DNA of 64,000 bases from Symbiodinium natans. Taxonomy: Eukaryota; Sar; Dinophyceae; Suessiales; Symbiodiniaceae. The notes under the pieces are model-generated. The model did no database searches. It was not told the DNA's origin and worked only from the letters and a program-made list of their open reading frames with translations. A program made the position numbers and the translations under genes. The first letter of the stretch is position 1, and every line of letters starts with the position of its first letter. Positions 24,194 through 35,564 of the stretch are shown here, in pieces. The stretch spans positions 424,501 through 488,500 of the forward strand of contig CAJNDS010000879.1 in NCBI GenBank assembly GCA_905221605.1, written 5' to 3'.

Positions 24194-25334
24194 ATGCCAC
24201 CCAAAAACAACGACAAGGACCTGCAGCTGGTGCCGGCCAGCAAGAAACGAGGCAGGCCTGCAGCAGAGCTCGTTAGCGATGATCCCCAGGCTATGCGAAA
24301 GAGCATAAGCAGGATGCTTACCTCTTTGAAGTACAAAGCTGATCCCATGAAGAACAAGAAGAAGGACGGCATGGAAGATGCACAGAAAGTGCTCGCTGCT
24401 GCCTGGGATATATTTCTAGCGTTGCTTCCGTTTCAGTCGTGTTGCAAATATAAAAAGAGGATCTATATATCCAGCCGAGGCTTACAGCCAAATCACAGAT
24501 GATCAGAGGCCGGATTTCATCACCAAGTTCACGGAGAAGGGCCTCAAGAATCTGTCCTGGTTGGTGAACTTCACCCACACCAACAAGATCGAAGAGAAAG
24601 AGACGGACCAGAGCCAAGCTGGCATGTACACTATGCAGCTTGGCAGCATGTTGTCCATGATGTCGTTCCCTACTTAATTTTTCGTACCATGCAAGCGAAA
24701 GTGTATTTTACTTTTCAAACGGCATGTGCATGAGTCCAGTTGAACGGCTACAAGATTTCGGACTACTCCAAGGACAAGGCCCAGAAGATCCTCGACCACC
24801 TCTTGCTGGAAAGTGAGAAGATGTATGGTCACAAGAGGGAGAAGCAAGATGGCCCCCATGCCTGAGCTTAAGAATGCCCGGGACCATTCTGAGTCCCAAA
24901 GCCTCGAGATCTCCTCCCAGCTGACTGGAAAGCAGCTTGCGACTCTCAAGGGCGACGAAGCTCAGATCAAAGTGGAGTTCCCCAAGAAGCAGGAACTCAA
25001 GAACCAGATCAGGGCTGGCCAGGCCCTCTTCAAGCGCCTGGAGACCAAGAACTCTGAGCTCCAGAATGTCTAGGTGGAAGTGCAGGAGTGCAGCAACCTA
25101 GCGAAGACCAGCCAGAGCTCGGAGCTTAAGAAAGCCTTGGATGAAGCCGAAAAGTTCCTCAAGAACTTTCGCCGGCACACGGTCGTGCTGGAGAAGAGGG
25201 TTGGCAGCAGTGAGATATCTGAAGCCGAATGTGACAAGGAGATCACAGGTCTCAAGGGCTGGGTGGATTCCGCCCAAGTGCACCTGGATGGCACGACGGC
25301 CTTCCTGAAGCGAGCTCGGGGATGGCTCAGCTAA
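24194..25334 (+). pseudogene. ORF A: AT-hook/helical protein of a dinoflagellate repeat family, decayed
   Basis: The start at 24194 gives a Lys-rich N-terminus with KKRGRPAAE, an AT-hook-like DNA-binding motif. An intron follows. Further coding pieces lie at about 24470-24640 (ITDDQRPDFITKFTEKGL) and about 24738-24865 (LNGYKISDYSKDKAQKIL). From about 24850 the frame changes at a run of five C. A 160-codon stretch of charged, coiled-coil-like sequence follows and ends at 25334. Inside it an in-frame TAG lies at 25071-25073, yet the same frame and composition continue on both sides. I read this as a once-functional gene broken by one frameshift and one nonsense codon. I recall similar proteins as abundant in dinoflagellate genomes, but I cannot name the family. 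It lies directly upstream of ORF B in the same orientation, so a joint role in a mobile element is inferred. Confidence 0.5.
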
Positions 25335-25687
25335 GCTGATAGCTGCCGAGCATATGTAGCTTCTCTGGTTTTGCTTTGCAGGAGATAGCATGATCCATTT
25401 AAGGCTCGTATACACCGATGGGTTCTGCTGCAGCTGAAAAGATCGGCACACTGATCGTGACTATATATATATATATATATGTGTTGCAGATCGTGAGCAA
25501 AGCTTTGGTGGAGATGGCATGTGACATATGTGTGGTCAGTTTCGGCTCGAAACACAGGTGCAGTGACAGCAAACTATAAGGTACATGCACATCGTATATG
25601 TTGGGAAAATGATTGTGTAAAAGATATAACTCAACAAACAACAGTCATGTAAACATTTTTAAGTGCCTTTACACATTTTGGCCTGCC

Positions 25688-27345
25688 ATGCTCTCCAAGA
25701 ATGCCAGAGGGTATTCAGAAGAGAAGCTGGCCGACAGCAAGAGATTCCGGGCCAATCTCGCTGATGCATTCCTTTCAGGAGAGCTCACAGGCCAGAGAGC
25801 AGCCTCCTTATTTAGTGATGCTAAAGCTTCAGGCTCTCGTCACATCGATGATCTGGGCCACCTGCCAAAGCACCAGCAGAACCATAATCGAAGTTTGAAG
25901 CGAAAATTACTCAAGAACACAGAGTGGCCGAGACTTTACTGGGCTCCCATCAGGCTTTGGTCCGACAAGCGGCAACAAATGGTAAAACAAGAGCTTCCGT
26001 TTCTTCTCCCTCATGAACTCCTTTTCAAGCTTATGCTTCATGGCGATCCTGGCATTTTCATGAGCAAGGAGAATCTCCAGCCGGATGATGAGCAGCATCT
26101 GGCATATGCAGCTTCGCATATGAGTTTGCCCAGTCACAACTCCTTGCTGCCTTTGGGTCTCTGGTCAGATGCTGTTCCTTGCAACTGGGATCGGAGCCAA
26201 TCTCTGGGTTTGCTTGTGTTGAATTTTCCCAGCCTGCCAGGTCAGTGGCACAAGCTGAGGATTCCAATATTTTGCTGCAAGAAGCATTTTCAGATCAAGC
26301 AGCTGACCATGGACGATGCCATGAACGTCGTCAGATGGTCGTTTGAAGCCCTTGCTCTGGGCAGGTGGCCCTCCAAGCGACACGAGGATCTCGCAAGAAA
26401 GCTGGCGACGATCTGCCCAGGGCGGTTCTGACACAGATCCGAGGTGATCGGAAGATGCTGAAGGAGCTCTTCGCTTTGCCACAACACAATGAAGTGAACG
26501 GCATCTGCTTTAGATGCCCCTGCACCCCTGCAACCATGCGAGAAGTAGGCTTAAGTGCTTCCTGGACACAGCGCCACTACGACGACTGGTCCTTTATGAC
26601 AAGATTCTTGATGCAGGGTCGCCTTGTATCGCCAGTTTTCGGCATACCATGCTTCAAGCCTGGAAATGTCATACGATTAGACTGGTTGCATGTAGTTGAT
26701 CTGGGGGTCGCTGCTGACACAGCAGGGCAGATCCTATGGCAGGTGCAACTTCGCTTACCTGGAAGCAATGTGGCAGAGAGATTGAAAGCACTTTTTCTGG
26801 AGATGAAGGGGTTCTATGGCGAATCTCACTCTCCAGACCAACTGAACACCCTCACCGAAACAATGATCAGAAAAGACAGCCGCGCAGCTCCGAAGTTAAA
26901 GGCGAAAGGAGCAGAGGTCAGAAAGTTGATTCCCTTCCTGGTCGAGATCGCTAATCGCTACTTGGTTGATCCTGCCAAGCCTGAGGATGAGGCACAGCGG
27001 AAATGTGTGAGACACCTGCTCGACTGCTACGAAGCTTTGACCGAGCCCTACAGCAGGGATGACCTCATGTTGGCAGGCCGTCTGTTTGCCAGTCAGGCAG
27101 TTGCCCTTGAAGCCTACTTTGACGACGGGGTGACTTGGCGAACAAAGCCGAAGATGCATTTGTTTATGCATCTCATTGAAAGCCACGCCAACCCTAGCAC
27201 CATCTGGTGCTATCGGGATGAAGACTATGGTGGTGCAGCAGCCAATGCAGTTCGGATGAAAGGAGGTTGGAACACTGCCCCTTCTTCGTCCCAGCAAGTG
27301 CTCGATAAATTTCGAGCAAAGCACCAGCTGCCTTGCATTATGTGA
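25688..27345 (+). pseudogene. ORF B: transposase-like protein with one frameshift
   Basis: Two overlapping frames make one protein of about 550 aa. Frame 1 runs from the ATG at 25688 to 26431; frame 2 carries on to 27345. They meet near 26407, where one missing base (or a -1 slip) at an AAAGCTGG stretch changes the frame. The second part has a Cys pair with spacer (CFRCPC, about 26506-26523), LDWLHVVDLGVAADTAGQIL, KMHLFMHLIESH and YRDEDYGGAAANAVRMKGGW. An Asp-x-x-His signature followed by a His-rich segment is reminiscent of Plavaka/CACTA-group DDE transposases, but I could not fix the catalytic triad. The short distance to ORF A, the flanking palindrome (27507-27525) and the microsatellites fit a mobile element. 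It could equally be a lineage-specific host family of unknown function. Confidence 0.5.
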
Positions 27346-27506
27346 GCTGTGCAGCCGGGAAAAAGTTTGGTGTGGCGTGCCTCTGCATGTGCTATAGCTT
27401 TTTCAGGATGCAGATCGTCCATGTATGTATACCTATCAGGATGCATCGATGTCCTGTATATATTCCTTAAATAAAGCATGCAATGTAAGGCATGTATACC
27501 CTTTAA

Positions 27507-27525
27507 TTAAGGTAACTTACCTTAA
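27507..27525. repeat. Perfect 19-nt palindrome
   Basis: TTAAGGTAA-C-TTACCTTAA, within an AT-rich tract holding several further CCTTAAAT/TTAAGG motifs (27460-27610). It lies just after ORF B and could be the 3' border of the same element. Confidence 0.7.
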
Positions 27526-27656
27526 ATTTTTCCCGTTTAAGGCACCTATATGCAGTAATTAAGGGATGGATGCCTTAAATAAGGATGTATTCTTTATTTA
27601 GGGGATACATTTAAAGACTTTGCATATATATATATATATATAAGGTGTATTCACTC

Positions 27657-27755
27657 TTTAGAGCATAAAGGAGCATCAGGGTATGTATGTATGTATCTAT
27701 GTATGTATGTATGTATGTATGTATGTATGTATGTATGTATGTATGTATGTATGTG
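27657..27755 (-). repeat. 24-nt dispersed module (copy 2, inverted) plus TATG microsatellite
   Basis: 27657-27680 is the exact reverse complement of 13334-13357 and is followed by about 75 nt of TATG repeat. A TA tract (about 27623-27642) lies just before it. Confidence 0.8.
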
Positions 27756-29871
27756 TGCCACTGCATTGATCTACCGGCATCGGCTTCAATGCAATGAAAA
27801 TATGCTTGGTGAATGGTCCCCAACTGAAAAGGGGGATCTCAGCAACATTCTTTCAATTCCACACGAAAAGAGTGATGCTTCCTGGACTTGCGGTATTCCC
27901 TTTCGACTTGGCTCATTTTTTGGGCGCATGTCTCGAACAGGCTTTCCGCTCAACAACAAGCCAACTTTTTCCAACATGGACGGAACGATGTTCAACAAAC
28001 ATCTGAAATTGAAGATTCCGCAAAATGCAAAATCAAATTTGAACATGTTTACTCCAGTCGAAGAATCCAGACAAACTTTTCCTCGGTATCTTCAAGATCT
28101 CCAATCCTAAAGCTTCGGTTTCAATACAATGCAACCTTATTTGTTCTTGTAATCCTATTTTTCCTTGTTTTCATTATTTGTATTTTTTTGCAATTTCCCG
28201 GAAACCCTGCGCCCTTGATGACGTACTCCGTAATCGGCCTCTTCGAAACGAAAAGCCAAACACAACGAGAAACGGAGGATCAATGAGGCTACCATATACT
28301 TCTATGTATTCGAATATACAGACACTGTCTGCAGCCTTCGATTCGTGCGACCTCAGGCTTGGCGGCGGCTGTGCCAAAAGGAGAAGGCAAAGTTTGTCAT
28401 GCACTTGTCTTGAGAGAGAGAGAGGGCGAGCGAGAGCCCTTGAGCTCAGATTGAAGAGCACTCATCCACGCAGCTCGTGCACATTCGCACCCATCCACGA
28501 GATGACTTCTCGTGTTGTAGAGGGGCAAGTGTGTCGCGCAGGTGATGAACCTTGAAGATGAGGTGCGGAGACTGGAGGCCGGCAAGATGTGTAATCCACA
28601 AAAGTTGGCTGGAAGTATGAATTCTGGTCCTCGTGCAGTAGTCTCGTCGTAGCTCAATTCTCAGCACATTCGTACTTGGGTGGGGCGTGCATAGTGCAGA
28701 TCGACGGGCTTCCCTTTTTGCATGCTGCGAGGCTGATGGGGTCCTGAGTCCCCGCAGTCGTCAGTCGCAAGGGGATGGCTCTCGCATTTACAATTGCATG
28801 ATCTTGCGTGCTCCTGCGTTTGCCTGCCAGGCGCAGCTTGCGAGAGCAGCTTGTGAAACAACCTTGTCAGTGTCGGAGACATAGACGCCTACCGAGAAAC
28901 AGAAGTCCGGAAACCTCAAGTTTACATTCTCGCTGAGGTCGCAGTTGGAGCAGCGCCTGGCATTCCAAGATGTGCATGTTGGACAACAGGTGTCCTTTGA
29001 GTGTGAGGCAGTTACTGTGGGTTGTCAGCACTGTGATGATGAGGTACGTAATGTCGTTCTCGACTAGCGGGCGGGGGCTCCCTTGCATCTGCAAGGCGCT
29101 GCAAACCCACAAGTTTGAGGAACGCTTGCGTTTGCACCCCAGGATGTGGTAAGCATTGTCCATGTGTTACAAAGTGACAAAACATCAATGTGGGCTCATG
29201 GCATTGCGTGCGGCGACCTTTGGCAACATCTGAGGTAGCTTTACCTTTGGTTTGGAACAAAGTCGGTCAAAGTACACCATGCCTTTGGACGATCGAAAAG
29301 AATGCTGTGGTGCTTCTTCAACATTGGGTTGTTTCTAGAATTTCTTAGATATGCAGGATCGCTGCAGAGGATCTGAGCTGTGCACGCGGAGAATGACAAC
29401 CGCAACTTTGGTCAGATCCCGCGTTTCCACGCTCGCGTATATCCAGAATCTTGCGGACTGAGCAGGCGCCGTGTAGGTGAAGACGTGTCGCGCTTAATAG
29501 GATCGACCGGCCGTACGCGCAAAGTAGCACGAGGCGGCACGCGTCGCCTTGAAATTTTACAAATGGTGCTCCTGAAACGCGCCAGTTCTACAGAGAATGG
29601 AAACAGACCACCCTCAGGGGCAGTTTGGCAGACTTGTGCAAACCAAGGGCAGAGCAGCTGCAAGTTTCGACTCGAGACACCTGTGGGCACCACCTCCATA
29701 ATCCTCAAATACGAAAGCCAGCCCCCGTGGAGCTGGCGGAATATCTTACCACATAGGTTGAACTACACGGGTGTGGCTCACCCTATGGTTGAGGTCCGAA
29801 ACGGTCCCCGCGGCATTTGATTGATGATGTACTATCGGATCGCACGGCAGCCATCACTGTTGCTCGCCACC
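27756..29871. other. No recognised gene
   Basis: A frame open to 28110 (about 115 codons after the microsatellite) has no known motif and may be chance or a fragment. Other frames look random on both strands. Confidence 0.3.
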
Positions 29872-29959
29872 AATGTCCATGTGCGCGACCCCAATATCGT
29901 CACTGAGTGCCAGGATGAGCGTCGCATTGAGGTCATCGCCAACGGACTCCCGCTCTTGA
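29872..29959 (+). pseudogene. Non-LTR retrotransposon fragment (pre-C-terminal motif)
   Basis: The short stretch NVHVRDPNIV followed by DERRIEVIANGLPL matches the segment that, in the dinoflagellate non-LTR family seen downstream, precedes a GAQLAIDATIVSP-type motif (compare 33560-33640). Coding sense is lost after it. Confidence 0.5.
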
Positions 29960-30109
29960 TCAGCCCGCTCCCACCTCTGCACACATACTCCCCTGGTCTT
30001 CCCTCTTGTAGCTTGCAACTGCGAGCCTTCTGTGCCAGCCTTCTTGCACTCCCGCTTGCAAACACTGGCTACGTTGATGGCGACATCCCACAGCGATGGT
30101 GGTGACACG

Positions 30110-31861
30110 CAAGAGCACGGAGTGGCATGGAAGGGATACCGGAGCGGGGCACGCCGCAATGTGGTCGCCCAGCACATCACCAGCAACCCGGCAGCGGCAC
30201 TGCGCGACTGTGACACTCAGGCGGCGGAGGAGACGGAAGAGGGGGTAATCAAGCTGCCGTGCCTGCGCGATGTTGACCTTGCATCGGAAGTGGAAAAACG
30301 CGTATTCATGCTTCAGTCGCCGCCACGCCAGTGTCGTGGCATCCTCCGAAACGTGATGCGGGTGGCGCTCGAGGCAGTCCGCGATGGTGGCGCGGGAGTG
30401 GGAGCGCGTGACGGATGGACGCTCTTTCTCCTTGCGCCACGCATGCTTTTCTTTTTTTCTCTTCCGAGCGCCCGGCCAGACGCGCCTCCCGCCGTCCGAG
30501 CTTCGACGCAGGGAACACATGTTTTGCACTGGTCAATGGGTGCAACTCCTGCGTGAAAGCGCGGATGCCGTCCACATCAAGGGGATGGGCAGCGGCGTAG
30601 CACATCCACCGCTCCGGAGGACTCCGAAGCTGACCGACCGGCAACGAAGAGCTGAGCGAGCTACCGCCCTCGCTCACCTCGGCGAGCTCTCGGCGGCGGC
30701 GAAGGCGCCCACCGCGCCCCCTCTCGCCCCCGCCACGCAGGCGACATTGTACGCTCTCCGGGACCCGCGCCGGCGCCCACAGGTAGCACAAGTCCCGCTG
30801 GATGCCGACGTACAGCGGCCCAGTGTTCAGCCGGCTCGACAACCTACCTCGTGCCCGACGGGGCGCCGTGGCAGGGCCTTCAGGGTGCACCAACGAGCAT
30901 CTCCGTGTCCTGCTGGACGATGAGCAGACCAGTGAACTCCTCCAACAGGCAGCGGCCCGGAGCAGTTTAAGCAGGCCTGTGCCCTGTCCCAGTAAGTGGG
31001 CGCATGTGGGCGCAATGCCTTGAGCCGATCCACGGGCCTTATTGGCATCTTATACTTGGGAAACACCCACCCTCACCGCCCGACACAAAGTGGGGCCTCT
31101 CGCTCTGCACACACTCTGAGGGCGGGTGCGAGCAGGGACGAAATCAACGCCGCCTGCTGAAAGCTTCCAAAAAAAGAGTGGTTTGGATTTCTGATTCATG
31201 GAGTGCTCGTGTGTCTTGGCAGATTGCCGGGCCCCTTTTCCCCTCGCCAGCCGCATGCTGTGATAGGGCCGCCGCCCAGGGCTCTTCCCTCCCGGTGCCG
31301 CCTATGGAGCACAGACTGCGCTGGTGCTGGACAACGGAGCGTGAGGAGAAAAAACAAGACTGGTTGTGCCAACTCGAGATCTCCACCTTCGTCTCAAGCC
31401 CCTGCCCGCAGTAGCCGCTACCTTTTCTACGATGCCGAGGGGCGCGGCACGAAGTGCTGCAAGGGGAGGGCGGGGAGCAGGGGGATCCATTGATGCCGGG
31501 TGCACTTGGGCAGCACCAAGCGCTCGAGCGCTTGCAAGCAGGGCTCCAACCCGGGGAAGGCCCGTTCGCGTTTTTGGATGCTGCGCGCCGCCCAAACGAG
31601 TCTGCCGAGGCACGCCAACGTGCAAAGCCGCCTCGGCAAAACCCGGCCCTGGAATGCTACGGGGGAGAAGCCGTCGGGACTGGTCGCGGCGATGCCGCCC
31701 GGAGAGGATGGCGTCTCGTGTTGGCGAGGGGACAGCAGCCTGTCATCGCCGCCACGCTGGGAAAGGCGCGCGCCAAACATGCGGCGTTGTTCGCCCGGCT
31801 GCCGGACGTGCAAGATCTGCAGTGCGTGTGGCTGCGGTTGCTCTTGCTCCTGCACCGCGAG
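30110..31861 (+). pseudogene. Non-LTR retrotransposon copy 1: pre-RT and RT core, decayed
   Basis: Pieces come in the order expected for the ORF2 of a dinoflagellate non-LTR element but in different frames. A pre-RT region runs about 30140-30470 (DGWTLFLLAPRML). A linker at about 30620-30790 has ALAHLGELSAAAKAP and ATLYALRDPRRRPQ. An RT entry motif, AVAGPSGCTNEHLRVLLDDE, lies at about 30865-30925. RYLFYDAEGRG lies at about 31417-31450, in another frame from VLQGEGGEQGDPLMPG (about 31457-31500). FAFLD at about 31565 is where the catalytic x-x-D-D box should be, but the second Asp is gone. RLGKTRPWNATGEKPSG (about 31630-31680) and LPDVQDLQCVWLRLLLL (about 31800-31850) follow. At least four frame changes make it non-functional. 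The element would have copied itself by target-primed reverse transcription. Family assignment rests on remembered consensus motifs. Confidence 0.7.
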
Positions 31862-31874
31862 CCGGGCCAATCGC

Positions 31875-32791
31875 GTATCGAGCGCGCTGAGCTGGAGCGG
31901 CGCGCCGATGCATTCCACAGGGGCGAATGGCCCTCACTCCTACGAGCTGCATGCTCCTCCACTTTCACGCGGCCTGTTCCGCACGCTCACGCTGACGGGG
32001 TTGACCTCGAGCGCCGAGCTGCGCCAGTCCACCTTGAAGAGCTCTCTGCAGCGAGTCGGGCACTCACGGCTGAGCCGCTTGCCGCAGGCAACGATGCTAC
32101 GCTCGCTGAACTCCTGGACCCGGACCGCCGCCCCCAAACGCCAGTCGTCCCGCTCTCTCTTTCACTCCGGAGGTACTCCACCATGTCCCCGCAGAGCCAT
32201 GTCACGTCCCAGATATGCTCATCCTGGGAGCCCACGAGATTTTTGATTACCTTGAGCCTTTGGGCCCGAACAAGGTTCGTGTCAATCGTGGTCACGAGGA
32301 TGCTCAGGGTTTCGCGCCGCGGGGGGTAGCTTGCAGTTCCTCTGGGCCACACGGATGTGCATGCATGGGCACTGCTTTCTCCTTGTTGTCCTCAGCATGG
32401 CCTCACATCTTTCGCCGGCCGCTTCTTCTAGGGGGTGGGGAATGCGTCCGTTCAAGAGGCGGACGTTGCCGCTTGGTAGTGTTCGGCCTCGAGGTCGGGG
32501 GCCGATGGGGGACCGAAGCCGTCACTTTCCTGCGGCTCCTTGCACGTGCGCGCTCTGCCAGCGTCCATGCCGCCGTGCGCTCCTCCGCAGCCGCCGCGAT
32601 CCGCCGCGTACGTCGCCCGCTGGAGTGGCCTCATCGCCGTTGCAGCGCAGCGGGCGTTTGCCGCCTCCCTCCTTGAGCTTCCCCTCGAGTCCGTCGCCTC
32701 TGCTGCCGGAGCCCCGGATTTGCATGAGGTGCTCGAAGAGGGTCGTTGGCTTGAAGCCGCCGCCCCGGGCCGACTCCCGGCGCGTGGCTGA
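31875..32791 (+). pseudogene. Non-LTR retrotransposon copy 2: pre-RT joined to C-terminal end
   Basis: It begins inside a second pre-RT region (ELERRADAFHRGEWPSLLRA), followed by LEELSAASRALTAEPLAAG and LAELLDPDRRPQ at about 32023-32130. It then jumps to the extreme C-terminus: VVFGLEVGGRWGTEAVTFL at about 32479-32540 and RWSGLIAVAAQRAFAASLL at about 32619-32680. The natural stop is at 32789-32791, after APGRLPARG. The whole RT core is missing, so this is an internally deleted copy abutting copy 1. Confidence 0.65.
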
Positions 32792-32868
32792 GCGTAGCTT
32801 GCACTGGGACCGCGCTCCGACAGGTGGAAAAAGTGTGGCAGAAAGAAAAGAAGGTAAGCCACTTCACA

Positions 32869-33500
32869 TCATAGATTCAAGCCTTCCAGCAGAGAACGCT
32901 GGGCTTGACACACGCCAGCCACAAAGTGCATGTGGGCTGACATAAGGCCTACAGTGTTGCACGGATGTTGCGGAGAGAAGAGCAGACGCAAAAACGCGTC
33001 GTCAGGCAGCTGCTCAACAGACACGTGGGAGCGGTGCGTCCATGCCCGTCGCCACGGTACAAAAAGGGGGCAAGAGCGCAGCGCGTGAATAAGACTCCAC
33101 GCCGCAGCACCACATACGCATGGCCGAGCTTGAGACCTGTGACGGGCAGAACGTCCATCAAGGAATGGGTGATGACCGCAACGGGCCAGCGTCCATTCGC
33201 GAACAATGGAAGTGGACATCCGTGAGCTATGGACAGCTGGGCAAAAGTTCAGCCAGGGATGCCATTCGGCGAAAAGACGCCGTGACGGCGCAGCCGCGAC
33301 TTCAGCATGACGGGCAATACGGGCAACAGCAGCATGCCGATCCAAGGCGGGACACATGCAGCGACGTTTCCATGCTGCCACAGCACTAGAGTTTTGCTGG
33401 CCCAAAGCATCGCGAAAAACTCGTGCAGCAAGACCCCTATGGCTGCCAGCTGGATTCGCAGAGCGCCCAAACAAACTGAACTGGTTCTTCAACACTTCGT
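32869..33500 (-). pseudogene. Probable non-LTR element C-terminus with CCHC-type motif
   Basis: The minus strand is open throughout and ends at 32869. Near its end it reads CVCGAAAWSLIHALRSCPLF, which fits the C-x-C ... H-x4-C zinc motif found near the C-terminus of many non-LTR retrotransposon ORF2 proteins. AHMHFVAGVCQAQRSLLEGL follows. Upstream of about 33500 the same open frame runs antisense to copy 3 and is not meaningful there. The family differs from the + strand copies. Confidence 0.4.
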
Positions 33501-33516
33501 GGCGAAAGGGGGTCGC

Positions 33517-33925
33517 CGACATGAACATCGATGTTCCTGTCAGCGACGCACATGGCATCGCGACGGCTTGCCCCTCCGGTACGGGGCGCAGCTCGCAATC
33601 GACGCCACTATCGTCAGCCCGGTTACACGGGCTGGCGTGCCGCAGCCGGCGCCGACGCCCGCCCAGGTGCAGCAGTGCAGGCCGTCGCTCGCCGAAAGCG
33701 GCGCCAAACGTACCTTGCGAGCGCACGGCGCGCACGGCTCGTCGTCGTCGGGGTCGAAGTAGGAGGGCGCTTTGGTGCCGAAGCCGCCTCCTTCCTCCGC
33801 CACCTTGCGCGCCACCGCGCTGCGAGGCTCCCACCCCCACTCCGGGCCGCCGCGAGCGCAGGGTGGGTGCAGCCGGGGGCAGCGCTGGTCCGGCCTCCTC
33901 GCAGTCGCGGCCATGCAACGCACGG
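33517..33925 (+). pseudogene. Non-LTR retrotransposon copy 3: C-terminal fragment
   Basis: Four successive frames give the family's C-terminal motifs in order: ADMNIDVPVSDAHGIA (about 33519-33566), DGLPLRYGAQLAIDATIVSP (about 33561-33620), RLVVVGVEVGGRFGAEAASF (about 33738-33798) and RWSGLLAVAA (about 33880-33910). Three frameshifts are therefore needed. It ends before the AFAASLLELP-type terminus seen in copy 2. Confidence 0.65.
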
Positions 33926-35502
33926 TCACTGTCGCAAAAAGGTGTGCGAAAAAAAGACCGGACTACTTGGCAACCACGCAACCTCGGTCTTCTCCAGCAA
34001 AAGCAGGATCCTGAGGAGCTCAGTCTAGCGAGCCAGGGCAACGAAGGCCGGCGCCCCGATTGGCACACCAAGAGCAACGAGCCCTTGCTGCGAAGGCGGC
34101 AACGCTTGATCGCGACATATCGCGACCTCGGACCATACACGAGTTTTCGCCCACTGCCAGGCCAGTCGCGGGGCGGGGCAGGGCGGGGTTGGCGCACGCA
34201 GGCGGGGCCGAGGACTGGCCTGGACGGTGCCGGCGCGATGCCCTTGGCCCTTGTCGCTAGCATTTGGCTAGGAAGGCCGGGGTGGCGTGGGGGTCCCATG
34301 CAGCGCGGCACGCAGGGCAGTGGAGATATGTGAAACGGAGCGGTTCGATGCTTAGCGGAAAAAATGGGTAAAAAGAGCCTTGGCTGCTGGGAGGTGTGAG
34401 AGGCGTTGCGTGGAGGCACTTGCACCTGCAGATACCTGCAGCTTTGTGCTCGCGCCCGAAGTAGGCGCCATAAACCTCACGGGAAAATTGTAAAACAAAC
34501 CACCAAAAGACATTGGTTTAGAAGGAGCCTTGGCAAGCACGTTCCAAAACTGCTTGACATTGAGTTCGGTAAACAGCCGAGCTAGGTCCTAATTGGGTGG
34601 TTCTCACCCAAGTGCGCATGTTCCGCCATGGAAACTCCCGTACTAGCCCGGCTCCCAATGGCAAGATTGTTGCCTGTGGTTGGTTGCCGTGTTTGTTTCG
34701 CAGCCGCAGGACTTGCAAATCTGTAAGACTATCGATGCGGGGGACAACGACGACAAGTCGGTTGAGCTCACGCGGGGGACTCGCGTTTGCAGCGGGCCGT
34801 GGAGACATGCAGTGTTACTTGATATCATCTTGGGAAACATCGCGAGGTCGATTGGTGCAGACCTTGCGCCATCAGGCCCAAGAGCGTGAATGCTGGTGAG
34901 CTCTGTGTACTGGTTCCGACAGCACCAAGGATCAGCAGGCATATTCATCGCAAGTTGTCCGAGCAGGGCACGGGGAATCTGCACAGTTCAAGGTTCGTCG
35001 CAGGCTTAGTGAAACTATGAAACGTCAATGAATTACCATTAAAATTCGCGTTGACCTTCAGCCAAGGGTGCCGCTCTCACCCGGAGAAAGCTTCAAGCTC
35101 CGAGTTTTGAATCTGGGAACGTGGCTTGGTGAGCAACTTGAACAGATGCGAACCTGGCTTTAGCACTCCGTCATGCTTTCAAGAATCTTTCAAGTGTCGC
35201 ATGGCAAACATGCATGGCTTGTGGTCGGTGTTTTTTGATGGTGTGGCACTGCGTCGACTCTGTGGCTAAGGCTTGGCGAGATTGGAATTGGCTTATGTGC
35301 ACTGGGCGAGGTCGACACTGCGATTTGTGATCTGCCATTTGGGATTTGGCGCCGTAAATTGTTATCGCTTCGCTCCCGCTGGGGGGCGCAATTTTTGGGT
35401 GTTCTTGTGAGGCGCAGAAACAGAGCATCACCCGCGACATGGTGGGATGGTCTTGGCCTCACAGTTGATGTTTTTTTTATTCGCCCTGTCGCTTTCGCAG
35501 TT

Positions 35503-35506
<4 letters not shown>
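33926..35506. other. No recognised gene
   Basis: I see no motif, repeat or exon chain. Open frames are short and shadow each other. Confidence 0.3.

Positions 35507-35563
<57 letters not shown>
35507..35563 (+). repeat. 57-nt poly-C homopolymer
   Basis: An uninterrupted C run, the complement-type counterpart of the poly-G tract at 10627-10690. Confidence 0.95.

Positions 35564-35564
<1 letters not shown>

Noticed and set aside
32869-34425. 518-codon minus-strand frame as one gene
   Set aside because: Its upstream two thirds run antisense to a plus-strand retroelement fragment. Only the C-terminal part has a plausible zinc motif.
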